64,000 nucleotides of DNA, from the NCBI RefSeq assembly GCF_900105735.1, contig NZ_LT629793.1, positions 806,001 through 870,000 on the forward strand. Reading direction: 5' to 3'. The notes beneath the pieces were generated by a model. That model ran no database searches. It was not told where the DNA came from and worked only from the letters and a program-made list of their open reading frames with translations. The translations under genes were made by a program, and so were the position numbers. This DNA is from Pseudomonas yamanorum. Its GTDB lineage: Bacteria; Pseudomonadota; Gammaproteobacteria; Pseudomonadales; Pseudomonadaceae. Position 1 is the first letter of the stretch; each line of letters starts with the position of its first letter. Below are positions 42,927 through 53,458 of this stretch, in pieces.

Positions 42927-43349
42927 TTACGGTTTGATGCCTTTCAGCTTTTGGAGCAACTCCATCAATTGCTCCAGGGATTCCTCGCCGAACTGCTCCT
43001 GAATCTTCTGATAGTTGCTTTCCATCCCGGCGCTCATGTCGACGAAACACTGCTGGCCCTGTTCGGTCAGGGCGACGAACACCCGGCGCTGGTCTTCGGC
43101 GGATTTGCGCCGGCGCACGATGCCGTCACGCTCCAGCCGGCCCAGTACGCCGGTCATGCTCGGCTTGAGGATGCACGCGAGGTGCGCCAATTGGTGACTT
43201 TCGAGTTCACCCTGCTGACGCAGGATGCGGATCACCCGCCATTGCTGTTCGGTCAGGTCATGTTCATTGAGCAGTGGCCGGAAGAACGCCATGGTCGCTT
43301 CGCGGGCCTGGAGCAAGGTGAGCGTAAGGGACGGTCTAGGGGTGGGCAT
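42927..43349 (-). CDS. MarR-family regulator, HpaR-like (first copy)
   Basis: 140-aa winged-helix repressor: LTLTLLQAREATMAFFRPLLNEHDLTEQQWRVIRILRQQGELESHQLAHLACILKPSMTGVLGRLERDGIVRRRKSAEDQRRVFVALTEQG. Very similar to the second copy at 53459 and to HpaR, repressor of homoprotocatechuate degradation. It is divergent from the OprD porin gene and precedes the TonB receptor gene, so it may control either. A perfect TAACATGTTA palindrome lies in the shared intergenic region (43486-43495). Confidence 0.85.
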   Translation of the reverse strand: MPTPRPSLTLTLLQAREATMAFFRPLLNEHDLTEQQWRVIRILRQQGELESHQLAHLACILKPSMTGVLGRLERDGIVRRRKSAEDQRRVFVALTEQGQQCFVDMSAGMESNYQKIQEQFGEESLEQLMELLQKLKGIKP

Positions 43350-43561
43350 GGTTCACGCGCATTAAAGGTCGAAGCGTCGAAGCTTAGAGTCGGTGTCCGG
43401 TGCATGCAACCCGAGGCAGGGAACAAATCATTAATTTAGAAACGATTTTTAAAAAACCTGCCAATCCCGCTATTCAGACTATAGATAACATGTTAACAAT
43501 ATGCCGCCCCTGACCTAGCAGAGGGCGCATACCAACAAAAACAACAAAAGGAACGCCCCTC
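43350..43561. promoter_or_regulatory. Divergent control region, HpaR-like gene / OprD porin
   Basis: 212 bp with an AT-rich centre. It includes AAATC..GATTT around 43427-43450 and the perfect palindrome TAACATGTTA at 43486-43495, part of GATAACATGTTAACAAT. Similar GTTAAC-type sequences precede hpaA/hpaG1 and the second hpaR gene, so this is a candidate operator for HpaR-type repressors. Confidence 0.4.
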
Positions 43562-44818
43562 ATGCATTCGTGCCTCTTTCGCACGGCGGCAAGCGCTGGC
43601 CTGTGCGCCGCGTTTACCCCTCTGGTCGCCCACGCCGATTTCATCCAGGACAGCAAAGCCAGCCTGGACCTGCGCAATTTCTACATGAACCGCGACTTTC
43701 GCCAGACCAACGCGCCGCAGAACAAAGCGGACGAATGGGCGCAAGGTTTTGTGCTGCGCCTGGAATCGGGCTACACCGAAGGGGTGGTCGGTTTTGGCGT
43801 GGATGCCTTGGGTGAAATGGGCTTGAAACTCGATTCCAGCCGCGACCGCCGTGGCACCGGGTTATTGCCGTTTGGCGCCAGCGGCGAGCCGGCCGATAGC
43901 TACAGCGAACTGGGCCTGACCGCCAAGCTGCGCCTGTCGAAAACCGTGCTCAAGCTCGGCACCCTGCAACCGGTTTTACCGGTGGCCGCCTACAACGACA
44001 CCCGGCTGCTGCCGTCGACCTACAACGGTGAACTGGTGACCTCCCAGGACATCGACGGCCTGACGTTGAACGTCGGCCGCCTGGAAAAGCAGAACCTGCG
44101 GGACTCCTCCAACAACGAATCCATGAGCTACGGCGGCGTCACCAGCAGCCACCTGGACCTGGCCGGCGGCACCTACGCAATCAATCCGCACTTGGCGGCG
44201 ACTTATTACTACGCGCAAATGCAGGACATCTACCGCCAGAATTTCATCGGCCTGGTGCATGACCTGCCGCTGGCCCAAGGCGTGAACCTGCGCACCGACC
44301 TGCGCTACTTCGACACCCGCGAGCAAGGCAGCGCGCGGTTGCGCAGCCCTACCCGCGTGGACGGCGGCCGGATCGACAACCGCTTTTTCAACGGCATGTT
44401 CAGCCTGTCGGTGGGCGCGCACAAATTCGGCCTGGGCTTTCAGAGCCTTTCCGGTGACGGCGACTTTGCCTTCCCGGGGCAGGACCCGTACTCGGTCAAC
44501 CTGGTGACCATCAATATCTTCACCAAGGCCAACACCGACGCGTGGCAGGCGCGCTACGACTACAACTTCGCCGCCCTCGGCCTGCCCGGCCTGACCTTCA
44601 TGACCCGCTACGTCGACGGCAGCCACGCGCAAACCGCCACGGTGCGCAACGGCCGGGAATGGGAGCGCGACACCGACCTGGTCTACACCGTGCAGAGCGG
44701 CCCGCTGAAGAACGTCAACGTGCGGCTGCGCAACGCCACCCTGCGCTCAAGCAACGGCCTGACCAGCGACATCGACGAAAGCCGGGTAATCATCGGCTAC
44801 ACCGTGGCCCTGTGGTAA
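43562..44818 (+). CDS. OprD-family outer-membrane porin
   Basis: 418-aa 18-stranded substrate-specific porin. A signal peptide (MHSCLFRTAASAGLCAAFTPLVAHA) precedes DFIQDSKASLDLRNFYMNRDFRQ, the diagnostic OprD N-terminal strand; later ADEWAQGFVLRLESGYTEGVVGFGVDALG, and the C-terminal ESRVIIGYTVALW. ATG 43562 has AAGGA upstream. Adjacent to hpaA and the hpa operon, so it probably admits 4-hydroxyphenylacetate or related aromatic acids. Confidence 0.9.
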   Translation: MHSCLFRTAASAGLCAAFTPLVAHADFIQDSKASLDLRNFYMNRDFRQTNAPQNKADEWAQGFVLRLESGYTEGVVGFGVDALGEMGLKLDSSRDRRGTGLLPFGASGEPADSYSELGLTAKLRLSKTVLKLGTLQPVLPVAAYNDTRLLPSTYNGELVTSQDIDGLTLNVGRLEKQNLRDSSNNESMSYGGVTSSHLDLAGGTYAINPHLAATYYYAQMQDIYRQNFIGLVHDLPLAQGVNLRTDLRYFDTREQGSARLRSPTRVDGGRIDNRFFNGMFSLSVGAHKFGLGFQSLSGDGDFAFPGQDPYSVNLVTINIFTKANTDAWQARYDYNFAALGLPGLTFMTRYVDGSHAQTATVRNGREWERDTDLVYTVQSGPLKNVNVRLRNATLRSSNGLTSDIDESRVIIGYTVALW

Positions 44819-44829
44819 CGCCGGGCGCC

Positions 44830-45732
44830 TCAACGCAACCCCGATTGACGCTGGCGGTATTCCCCCGGCGTCATTTGCGCGTAGCGCTGGAAGAACCGGC
44901 TGAAATACGCCGGGTCCTTGAACCCCAGCTGGTAGCAGATTTCATTCGCCGAGTTGCCGGTGAACAGCAACAGGCGCCGGGCTTCCTGCATCAGCCGTTC
45001 GAGGATCAGGCGTTTCGATGGCAGGTCGGCGATCCGTCGACACACCTCGTTGAGCCGCGCTTCAGTGACGCCGATACCGTCGGCATAACGCGACAGCGGC
45101 CAGTGTTGCAGGTAGTGGTCTTCGATCAGTTCGTTGAAGCGGTGGAAGATCCGCAGGTCTTCGTGGCGTGCAGGCCGGGCTTCCAGGGAATTGGCGCAGA
45201 GCCGCAGCAGGCTGATCATGATCAGCCGCGTCAGGCTGTCCAGCGCCGAACTGCGCCCGCTGGCCTGGGCGTTGATCTCGCTGCACAGCTCATCAAACAG
45301 GAATTCCAGGCGGCGCACTTCGGGCTGAAACTCCGGCGCCAGCCGCGCCAACGCCACACAGGCCGCCGGCAATTGCGCGCCGGGGGCCAGGCTCGGGTCG
45401 GCGTCAATCAAGGCCCACACCAGTTGCTGGCGCACGGTCAGCACATGGCCGTCGGCGTCGGCTTCGGTGACGAAGGAATGCGCCACCGTCGGCGGCGTGA
45501 GGAAAAACATCGGCCCGGATTCGAGGTACTGCTGGTCGTCCAGATAGACCCGCACCGCGCCAGTCTTGACGTAATGCACCTGGAAAAACCGGTCGTGACG
45601 ATGCACCGGCATGTTCCGCCCAAAAAATCCCGCCAGGTTGCCGAGCCGGTCGTAGTGCACCTCGGCATCGCTGTAACGCTGGTCGTAGACCTGCCCGATG
45701 TTGATGTTGGGGATCGGCTGACGATCGCTCAT
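44830..45732 (-). CDS. hpaA: HpaA, AraC-family activator of 4-hydroxyphenylacetate catabolism
   Basis: 300-aa AraC/XylS regulator. N-terminal cupin effector domain (IPNINIGQVYDQRYSDAEVHYDRLGNLAGFFGRNMPVHRHDRFFQVHYVKTGAVRVYLDDQQY) and a C-terminal double HTH (LNEVCRRIADLPSKRLILERLMQEARRLLLFTGNSANEICYQLGFKDPAYFSRFFQRYAQMTPGEYR). The opening MSDRQPIPNINIGQVYDQRY is characteristic of HpaA, which responds to 4-HPA. It is divergent from hpaG1 across 143 bp containing repeated GTTAAC motifs. An in-frame start 45 bases further upstream is less likely. Confidence 0.92.
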   Translation of the reverse strand: MSDRQPIPNINIGQVYDQRYSDAEVHYDRLGNLAGFFGRNMPVHRHDRFFQVHYVKTGAVRVYLDDQQYLESGPMFFLTPPTVAHSFVTEADADGHVLTVRQQLVWALIDADPSLAPGAQLPAACVALARLAPEFQPEVRRLEFLFDELCSEINAQASGRSSALDSLTRLIMISLLRLCANSLEARPARHEDLRIFHRFNELIEDHYLQHWPLSRYADGIGVTEARLNEVCRRIADLPSKRLILERLMQEARRLLLFTGNSANEICYQLGFKDPAYFSRFFQRYAQMTPGEYRQRQSGLR

Positions 45733-45875
45733 CACTGCATTCTCTTTGTTGTTTTGAGTGCCCTGAAATATTGCCACGCTTGACGATAGTTAACATCTTA
45801 ATTATAACGTTAATAGGTTAACGAATATCCCACGGAGCAGGCCCGAATCTGCCCCGCCACTGCCAGGAGAAAAGC
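45733..45875. promoter_or_regulatory. hpaA-hpaG1 divergent operator region
   Basis: 143 bp containing three related AT-rich motifs in tandem: GTTAACAT at 45789-45796, TAACGTTA (a perfect palindrome) at 45805-45812, and GGTTAACG at 45817-45824. These resemble sites before the two HpaR-type genes. A CAGGAGA ribosome site for hpaG1 lies just before 45876. Confidence 0.5.
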
Positions 45876-46541
45876 ATGAGCCGTGCCCTGCATGATGTTG
45901 CGAACGGCACCCTGTTCGGCGTTGCGCTGAACTACCAGGGGTTGCTGAACCAACGTCTCGCCGAATTCGAACAAGCGCCTTACCAGAAACCGCCGGTGAA
46001 GCCGGTGCTGTTCATCAAGACGCCCAACACCCGCAACGGCCACGACGGCGTGGTGCTGCACCCTCAAGGTGAACGCCTGCAACCGGGCCCGGCACTCGGC
46101 GTGGTGATTGGCAAGACCGCCAGCCGTGTCAGCGTCGAAAACGCCCTGGAGCATGTGGCCGGCTACACCATCATCAACGAGTTCAGCCTGCCGGAAGACA
46201 GCTACTACCGCCCTGCGGTGAAAGCCAAATGCCGGGACGGTTTCTGCGCATTGGGCCCGGAACTGGTGGCCCGCGACCAGGTTGCCAACCCGCACCAACT
46301 GAGCGTGAAGCTGTTCGTCAACGGTGAACTGCGCCAGCAAAACTCCACCGCCAACTTCGTGCGCAGCCTCCCGCAGTTGATCGCCGAGATCAGCGAGTTC
46401 ATGACCCTGCACGAGGGCGATGTGCTGATCACCGGCACTCCCGAAGGCCGTGTGGATGTGCAACCCGGCGACACGGTTGAAGTCGAGATCAGCGGCCTGG
46501 GCCGCCTGGTCAACCACATCAAGGCAGAGGAGCTGTCATGA
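45876..46541 (+). CDS. hpaG1: HpaG1: homoprotocatechuate pathway isomerase/decarboxylase, N-terminal-half subunit
   Basis: 221-aa fumarylacetoacetate-hydrolase-fold protein acting with HpaG2 on 5-oxo-pent-3-ene-1,2,5-tricarboxylate (decarboxylation) and on the subsequent isomerisation. Motifs: VLFIKTPNTRNGHDGVV, GVVIGKTASRVS, GYTIINEFSLPEDSYYRPAVKAKCRDGFCALGP, VLITGTPEGRVDVQPGD, covering the metal-binding glutamates and aspartate of the family. In enteric bacteria HpaG is one fused protein; in Pseudomonas it is two genes, as here. Overlaps hpaG2 by ATGA. Confidence 0.92.
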   Translation: MSRALHDVANGTLFGVALNYQGLLNQRLAEFEQAPYQKPPVKPVLFIKTPNTRNGHDGVVLHPQGERLQPGPALGVVIGKTASRVSVENALEHVAGYTIINEFSLPEDSYYRPAVKAKCRDGFCALGPELVARDQVANPHQLSVKLFVNGELRQQNSTANFVRSLPQLIAEISEFMTLHEGDVLITGTPEGRVDVQPGDTVEVEISGLGRLVNHIKAEELS

Positions 46542-47308
46542 AACACGCGCGTATTCGCTTTGAAGGTGAAGTTCATTCGGTACAGGTCGACGCTGAGAAC
46601 GCCGTACGCCTGGCCGACGGTCGCCTGCTGGCTGAAGACCAGGTCGAATGGCTGCCACCAGCCACCGGCAGCATGTTCGCCCTGGGCCTGAACTACGCCG
46701 ACCACGCCGCCGAACTGGCCTTCAAACCGCCGACCGAACCGCTGGCGTTCATCAAGTCCCCCGGCACCTACACCGGCCACAACCAGGTGACCTGGCGCCC
46801 GGACAACGTCGCCTACATGCACTACGAGTGCGAGCTGGTGGCGGTCATCGGCAAACCGGCGCGCAACGTCAAGCGCGAGAACGCCCTGGAGTATCTGGCC
46901 GGCTACACGGTGTGCAACGACTACGCGATCCGCGACTACCTGGAAAACTACTACCGCCCCAACCTGCGGGTGAAAAACCGCGACGCCACCACGCCGGTGG
47001 GCCCATGGATAGTCGACGTCGCCGACGTGCCAGACCCAAGCAACCTGAAGCTGCGCACCTGGATCAACGGTGAACTGCGCCAGGAAGGCAGCACCAAGGA
47101 CATGATTTTCGACATCCCGTATTTGATCGAATACCTGTCCAGCTTCATGACCCTGCAGCCCGGCGACATGATCGCCACCGGCACGCCGGAAGGCCTGGCC
47201 GATGTGGTGCCGGGAGATGAAGTGATCGTGGAAGTGGAAGGCGTCGGCCGCCTGGTTAACCGAATTGTCAGCGAGGCGGAATTCTTCTCCGTCCGGAAAG
47301 AGGCTTGA
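46538..47308 (+). CDS. hpaG2: HpaG2: homoprotocatechuate pathway isomerase/decarboxylase, C-terminal-half subunit
   Basis: 256-aa paralogue of HpaG1: FALGLNYADHAAELAFKPPTEPLAFIKSPGTYTGHNQVTWRPDNVAYMHYECELVAVIGKPARNVKRENALEYLAGYTVCNDYAIRDYLENYYRPNLRVKNRDATTPVGPWI..IATGTPEGLADVVPGDEV. The E-x-E metal site appears in HYECELVAVIG. It yields 2-oxohept-3-enedioate precursors for HpaH. Starts inside the hpaG1 stop and its own stop overlaps the possible TTG of hpaE. Confidence 0.92.
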   Translation: MKHARIRFEGEVHSVQVDAENAVRLADGRLLAEDQVEWLPPATGSMFALGLNYADHAAELAFKPPTEPLAFIKSPGTYTGHNQVTWRPDNVAYMHYECELVAVIGKPARNVKRENALEYLAGYTVCNDYAIRDYLENYYRPNLRVKNRDATTPVGPWIVDVADVPDPSNLKLRTWINGELRQEGSTKDMIFDIPYLIEYLSSFMTLQPGDMIATGTPEGLADVVPGDEVIVEVEGVGRLVNRIVSEAEFFSVRKEA

Positions 47309-47313
47309 GCAAC

Positions 47314-48774
<1,461 letters not shown>

Positions 48775-48783
48775 GCGATCCCT

Positions 48784-48888
48784 GTAGGAGCTGTCGAGCT
48801 CCAGCGAGGCTGCGATGCAGGCGCTACGGTCTGCCAGATACAGCGCGGTGATCCCATCGCTGCCTCGCTGGGGCTCGACAGCTCCCAC
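48784..48888. repeat. REPIN between hpaE and hpaD
   Basis: Inverted pair of REPs of a variant class (GTAGGAGCTGTCGAGCTCCAGCGAGGCTGCGATG against CATCGCTGCCTCGCTGGGGCTCGACAGCTCCCAC), about 105 bp. The class differs from the GGCTTGCCTGCGATG type in the long palindromes. Confidence 0.9.
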
Positions 48889-48944
48889 ATTTGATCTTTG
48901 ACAACACGCTTCCAAGACAAAAACAATTATTCAGGAGAATGATC

Positions 48945-49802
48945 ATGGGCGAAGTGGTTCTGGCAGCGAAGATCTGCCACGTCCCCTCGATGTACCTGTC
49001 GGAACTGCCCGGCAAGCACCACGGTTGCCGCGAAGCAGCCATCGCCGGGCACAAGGAAATCGGGCGGCGCGCCCGTGAGCTGGGGGCCGACACCGCCGTG
49101 GTGTTCGACGTGCACTGGCTGGTCAACAGCGGCTATCACGTCAACTGTGGCGAGCACTTCAAGGGCATCTACACCAGCAACGAGCTGCCGCACTTCATCA
49201 AGAACATGGAGTACGAGTACCCGGGCTGCCCGGAGCTGGGCGAGTTGATCGCCGCCGAGGCCAACCTGGCCGGCGTGCGCACCATGGCCCACAACATCCC
49301 GAGCCTGGAGCTGGAATACGGCACCCTGGTGCCGATGCGCTACATGCACATGGGCGTGCCGGACGAGCAGAAGTTCGACGTGATCTCCATCGCCGCCTGG
49401 TGCGCCTGGCACCGCCTGGAAGACAGCTTCGCGTTTGGCGCCGCCGTGCGCCGGGCCATCGAGAAAAGCGACCGCAAGGTCCTCGTGCTGGCCTCGGGCT
49501 CCCTCTCCCACCGTTTCTCCGACGACCGCGAAGCCGAAGCCAATATCCACAACTGGACCCGTGAATTCGACAAACAGATGGACCTGCACGTGGTGGAAAT
49601 GTGGAAGCAGGGCCGCTTCAAGGAGTTCTGCGCAATGCTTCCGGACTACGCCGAGCACTGCTTCGGCGAAGGCAAGATGCACGACACCGCAATGCTTCTG
49701 GGACTGCTGGGCGGGCCGGACTACAACCAGCCGGCCGAGATCATCACCCAGCCATTCGGCAGCTCGGGTACCGGCCAGATCAATGCCATTTTCCCTTTAT
49801 GA
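48945..49802 (+). CDS. hpaD: HpaD: 3,4-dihydroxyphenylacetate 2,3-dioxygenase
   Basis: Extradiol ring-cleavage dioxygenase of the LigB (type II) family, 285 aa. GEVVLAAKICHVPSMYLSELPGKHHGCREAAIAGHKEIGRRARELGADTAVVFDVHWLVNSGYHVNCG contains the metal-binding histidines (CHVPSM and DVHW); the Glu ligand region is in ASGSLSHRFSDDREAEANIHNW and downstream. Cleaves homoprotocatechuate to 5-carboxymethyl-2-hydroxymuconate semialdehyde with Fe(II) or Mn(II). The start at 48945 is set by AGGAG at 48933-48937 with a 7-base spacer; an ATG at 48939 is too close. REPINs lie on both sides of the gene. Confidence 0.95.
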   Translation: MGEVVLAAKICHVPSMYLSELPGKHHGCREAAIAGHKEIGRRARELGADTAVVFDVHWLVNSGYHVNCGEHFKGIYTSNELPHFIKNMEYEYPGCPELGELIAAEANLAGVRTMAHNIPSLELEYGTLVPMRYMHMGVPDEQKFDVISIAAWCAWHRLEDSFAFGAAVRRAIEKSDRKVLVLASGSLSHRFSDDREAEANIHNWTREFDKQMDLHVVEMWKQGRFKEFCAMLPDYAEHCFGEGKMHDTAMLLGLLGGPDYNQPAEIITQPFGSSGTGQINAIFPL

Positions 49803-49821
49803 GCCTTGGTGAAGATCACCT

Positions 49822-49906
49822 GTAGGCGCTGGCTTGCCTGCGATGCAGGCACCTCGGTGTATCTGTCTCACCGAGTTGATGCCATCGCAGGCAAGCCAGC
49901 TCCCAC
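49822..49906. repeat. REPIN between hpaD and hpaF
   Basis: GTAGGCGCTGGCTTGCCTGCGATG paired with CATCGCAGGCAAGCCAGCTCCCAC. Same class as the REPIN cores of the three long palindromes, here alone and without arms. Confidence 0.92.
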
Positions 49907-49946
49907 AAGGAATTCGCTGCACCTCACCCTAAGAGGAGATACACAC

Positions 49947-50339
49947 ATGCCGCACTTCATTGCCGAATACACCGACAACCTCGAACAGCAAGCCAACCTG
50001 CCCGCTTTGTTCGAGCAGGTTCACGCCGTGCTGGGCGACAGCGGCGTGTTTCCCCTGGGGGGCATTCGCAGTCGCGGGGTGCGCCTGGACACCTGGCGCA
50101 TGGCCGACGGCAAGCATGACTACGCCTTCGTCCACATGACCCTCAAGGTCGGCCACGGGCGCGACCTGGAAACCCGCAAGACGATCGCCGAAGCCCTGTT
50201 CAAGGTCATCACCGAACACTTCGCCGAGCTGCAATCCCAACGGCTGCTGGCGTTGTCGTTCGAGATGATCGAGCTGCACCCCGAGCTGAATTTCAAGCAG
50301 AACAACGTGCACGCATTCCTGAAGAACCAGGCGGGCTGA
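49947..50339 (+). CDS. hpaF: HpaF: 5-carboxymethyl-2-hydroxymuconate delta-isomerase
   Basis: 130-aa isomerase of the tautomerase-like CHMI family: the mature N-terminal proline (MPHFIAEYTDNLEQQANLPALFEQVHAVLGDSGVFPLGGIRSRGVRL), then HDYAFVHMTLKVGHGRDLETRKTIAEALFKVITEHFAELQSQRLLALSFEMIELHPELNFKQNN. ATG 49947 follows an AAGAGGAG site. Converts 5-carboxymethyl-2-hydroxymuconate to its oxo tautomer before decarboxylation by HpaG1/G2. Confidence 0.94.
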   Translation: MPHFIAEYTDNLEQQANLPALFEQVHAVLGDSGVFPLGGIRSRGVRLDTWRMADGKHDYAFVHMTLKVGHGRDLETRKTIAEALFKVITEHFAELQSQRLLALSFEMIELHPELNFKQNNVHAFLKNQAG

Positions 50340-50389
50340 CCACAGCCCACCTTTCCGCCCATGGCACTCAAACAAAAAAGAACAACATC

Positions 50390-51694
50390 ATGAGCACAGC
50401 CAATACCGCCGACAGCACCACCCTGATCGAACATCAGCGCACCCACAGCATCGTCACCTGGCGACTGATGCCGTTGCTGCTGATCTGCTACCTGTTTGCC
50501 CACCTGGACCGGATCAACATCGGCTTCGCCAAGATGCAGATGAGTACCGACCTGCACTTCAGCGACACGGTGTACGGCCTCGGTGCCGGCCTGTTTTTCA
50601 TCGCCTACGCGCTGTTCGGCGTGCCGAGCAACATGGCCCTGGACCGGGTCGGGCCACGGCGCTGGATCGCCTGCCTGATGGTGGTGTGGGGCGTGCTGTC
50701 CACCAGCATGCTGTGGATCGAAAGCTCCACCGGTTTCTACGTGTTGCGCTTTTTGCTGGGGGTCGCGGAAGCCGGCTTCTTCCCGGGGATCCTGGTGTTT
50801 CTCAACCGCTGGTACCCGGCCCGGCGCCGGGCGCAAGTCACTGCACTGTTTGCGATTGCCGTGCCCATGGCCGGTGTGGTCGGCGGGCCGTTGTCCGGTG
50901 CGATCCTGGAGCATTTCCATGATTTCGGCGGACTGCGTGGCTGGCAGTGGATGTTCCTGATCGAAGGCGCCCCGGTGGTGCTGCTCGGTCTGGTGGTTCT
51001 GAAATACCTGCCGGACAGCTTCGAAACCGTGAAGTGGCTGGAACCGGCGCAAAAGCAACAGCTGCGCGAGCAACTGAGCAGTGAAGAACAGCGCAAATCC
51101 ATTACCTCCTTTGGCGGCATCGTGCGTGACCCGCAGGTGTGGCTGCTGGTGGCGGTGTACTTCGCGGTGATGCTGGCGGTGAACACCCTGGCGTTCTGGA
51201 TGCCCACCCTGATCCACGGCGCCGGCATCGGCCGCGACAGCCAGGTGGGCCTGCTGAGCGCCGTGCCGTACCTGGCCGGGTGCTTCTTCATGATCGGCTG
51301 CGGACGCTCATCCGACCGCAACCGCGAGCGCCGCTGGCACCTGTGCGTGCCGTTGTTGATGTCGGCCATCGGCATCGCAGTGGCCGGGCTCTCGCCCACC
51401 AATCCGACCCTGGTGCTGGGCGGTCTGATCCTGGCCGGCATGGGCGCCAGCGCTGCGCTGCCGATGTTCTGGCAACTGCCGCCGGCGTTCCTGTCCAACA
51501 GCACCCAGGCGGCCGGCATCGCGCTGATCAGCTCGTTCGGCAGTATCGCCTCGTTCCTCGCGCCGTACCTGATCGGTTGGATGCGCGACACCACCCAAAG
51601 CGCGAGCCTGGCCCTGTATGTGCTGGCGCTGCTCATCGCCCTCGGCGGCCTGCTGGTGCTGCGCACCCACGCTGCCATCGTCAATCCCCAGTAG
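50390..51694 (+). CDS. hpaX: HpaX: 4-hydroxyphenylacetate permease (MFS)
   Basis: 434-aa MFS transporter of the ACS family. [77 protein letters not shown] is the typical ACS N-terminal segment with the LDRxNIGFA motif. Twelve hydrophobic stretches with a central loop ([24 protein letters not shown]). The name rests on its place between hpaF and hpaH. Imports 4-HPA or a related aromatic acid across the inner membrane. Confidence 0.9.
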   Translation: MSTANTADSTTLIEHQRTHSIVTWRLMPLLLICYLFAHLDRINIGFAKMQMSTDLHFSDTVYGLGAGLFFIAYALFGVPSNMALDRVGPRRWIACLMVVWGVLSTSMLWIESSTGFYVLRFLLGVAEAGFFPGILVFLNRWYPARRRAQVTALFAIAVPMAGVVGGPLSGAILEHFHDFGGLRGWQWMFLIEGAPVVLLGLVVLKYLPDSFETVKWLEPAQKQQLREQLSSEEQRKSITSFGGIVRDPQVWLLVAVYFAVMLAVNTLAFWMPTLIHGAGIGRDSQVGLLSAVPYLAGCFFMIGCGRSSDRNRERRWHLCVPLLMSAIGIAVAGLSPTNPTLVLGGLILAGMGASAALPMFWQLPPAFLSNSTQAAGIALISSFGSIASFLAPYLIGWMRDTTQSASLALYVLALLIALGGLLVLRTHAAIVNPQ

Positions 51695-51704
51695 AGAGTT
51701 TGTC

Positions 51705-52508
51705 ATGCTTGATCAAGCCCACATCCAGCAAGCCGCCGCCCGCCTCGACCAGGCTGAGCGTTCCCGTGAACAGGTGCGCCAGTTTTCCCTGGAACACCCG
51801 AACATCACGATTGACGATGCCTATGCCATCCAGCGCGCCTGGGTGGCCCAGAAAATCAAGGACGGGCGCAAGCTGGTCGGGCACAAGATCGGCCTCACCT
51901 CCCGGGCGATGCAGGTGTCGTCGAACATCACCGAGCCGGATTACGGCGCCCTGCTCGATGACATGTTCTTCGAAGAAGGCACCGACATCCCGTTCGAGCG
52001 CTTCATCGTGCCAAGGGTGGAAGTGGAGCTGGCGTTCATCCTCGGCAAGCCGCTCAAGGGGCCGAACTGCACGATCTTCGACGTGTTGGACGCCACTGAA
52101 TGGGTGATCCCGGCCCTGGAAATCATCGACGCGCGTATCCAACAGATCGATCCGCACACCAACGCCACGCGCAAGGTGTTCGACACCATTTCCGACAACG
52201 CCGCCAATGCCGGCGTGGTGATGGGCGGCCGCGCCGTACGCCCCACCGAGATCGACCTGCGCAAGGTGCCGGCGGTGTTGTACCGCAACGGGGTGATCGA
52301 GGAGTCCGGGGTGTCGGCTGCCGTGCTCAACCACCCGGCCAAGGGCGTGGCGTGGCTGGCGAACAAACTGGCGCCGTACGACGTCACCTTGCAACCCGGC
52401 CAGATCATCCTCGGCGGCTCGTTTACCCGCCCGGTAGCGGCGAATCCAGGCGATACCTTCCATGTCGACTACGACATGCTCGGTTCCATCTCCTGCCGCT
52501 TTGTCTGA
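51705..52508 (+). CDS. hpaH: HpaH: 2-oxo-hept-3-ene-1,7-dioate hydratase
   Basis: 267-aa hydratase of the FAH superfamily: [98 protein letters not shown] with the metal-binding E-x-E, and [37 protein letters not shown]. Starts at 51705 after AGAGAG. Adds water to give 4-hydroxy-2-oxoheptanedioate for HpaI. Confidence 0.95.
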   Translation: MLDQAHIQQAAARLDQAERSREQVRQFSLEHPNITIDDAYAIQRAWVAQKIKDGRKLVGHKIGLTSRAMQVSSNITEPDYGALLDDMFFEEGTDIPFERFIVPRVEVELAFILGKPLKGPNCTIFDVLDATEWVIPALEIIDARIQQIDPHTNATRKVFDTISDNAANAGVVMGGRAVRPTEIDLRKVPAVLYRNGVIEESGVSAAVLNHPAKGVAWLANKLAPYDVTLQPGQIILGGSFTRPVAANPGDTFHVDYDMLGSISCRFV

Positions 52509-52526
52509 ATACTGGAGGACCGTTTC

Positions 52527-53327
52527 ATGGACATGCCCATCAACCGCTTCAAGCAGCGCCTGCAACGTGGCGAAACCCAGATCGGCCTGTGGCTCGGTTT
52601 GGCCGACGCTTATTGCGCCGAACTGGCGGCGAATGCCGGGTTCGACTGGCTGCTGATCGACGGCGAGCACGCACCCAATGACCTGCGCGGCATGCTCGGC
52701 CAGTTGCAGGCTGTCGCGGCTTATGACAGCCAACCGGTTATTCGCCCAGTGATCGGCGATACGGCGTTGATCAAGCAGGTGCTGGATATCGGCGTGCAGA
52801 CGCTGTTGGTGCCGATGGTGGAGACGGCTGAACAGGCTCAGCAGTTAGTGCGGGCCGTGCGTTATCCGCCCTTTGGCGTACGGGGCGTTGGCAGTGCGCT
52901 GGCACGGGCTTCGCGCTGGAACAGCATTCCGGGTTATCTGGATGAAGCGGATGCGCAGATGTGCCTGCTGGTGCAGATCGAGAACCGTGAAGGCCTGGAC
53001 AACCTGGACGCGATTGCGGCGGTTGAAGGGGTGGACGGGGTGTTTATCGGGCCGGCGGATTTGAGTGCGGCCATGGGGCATCGGGGCAATCCCGGGCATC
53101 CCGAGGTGCAGGCGGCGATTGAAGATGCGATTGGGCGGATTCAGAAAGCTGGCAAGGCGGCGGGCATCTTGAGCGCGGATGAGAAATTGGCGCGGCGGTA
53201 TATCGAGTTGGGGGCGGCGTTTGTGGCGGTGGGGGTGGATACGACGGTGTTGATGCGCGGGTTGCAGGGGTTGGCGGCCAAGTTCAAAGACACCGCAGCA
53301 CTGGACATTACCGGCGGCGTGTACTGA
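52527..53327 (+). CDS. hpaI: HpaI: 4-hydroxy-2-oxoheptanedioate aldolase
   Basis: 266-aa class II pyruvate aldolase (HpcH/HpaI family): [132 protein letters not shown] with the metal ligands Glu and Asp. Products are pyruvate and succinate semialdehyde. Good GGAGGA site. Last hpa operon gene, followed by a REPIN. Confidence 0.95.
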   Translation: MDMPINRFKQRLQRGETQIGLWLGLADAYCAELAANAGFDWLLIDGEHAPNDLRGMLGQLQAVAAYDSQPVIRPVIGDTALIKQVLDIGVQTLLVPMVETAEQAQQLVRAVRYPPFGVRGVGSALARASRWNSIPGYLDEADAQMCLLVQIENREGLDNLDAIAAVEGVDGVFIGPADLSAAMGHRGNPGHPEVQAAIEDAIGRIQKAGKAAGILSADEKLARRYIELGAAFVAVGVDTTVLMRGLQGLAAKFKDTAALDITGGVY

Positions 53328-53354
53328 CTCTCTGAAACCACAAAGATCCAAAAT

Positions 53355-53440
53355 GTGGGAGCGGGCTTGCTCGCGAATGCGGTGTATCAGTTCCAGATTT
53401 GTTGGCTGACCCACCCATTCGCGAGCAAGCCCGCTCCCAC
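53355..53440. repeat. REPIN between hpaI and hpaR
   Basis: GTGGGAGCGGGCTTGCTCGCGAATG paired with CATTCGCGAGCAAGCCCGCTCCCAC, lying between two convergent gene ends. A third REP sequence class in this window. Confidence 0.92.
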
Positions 53441-53458
53441 ATTTGGATCGGCGGTGTG

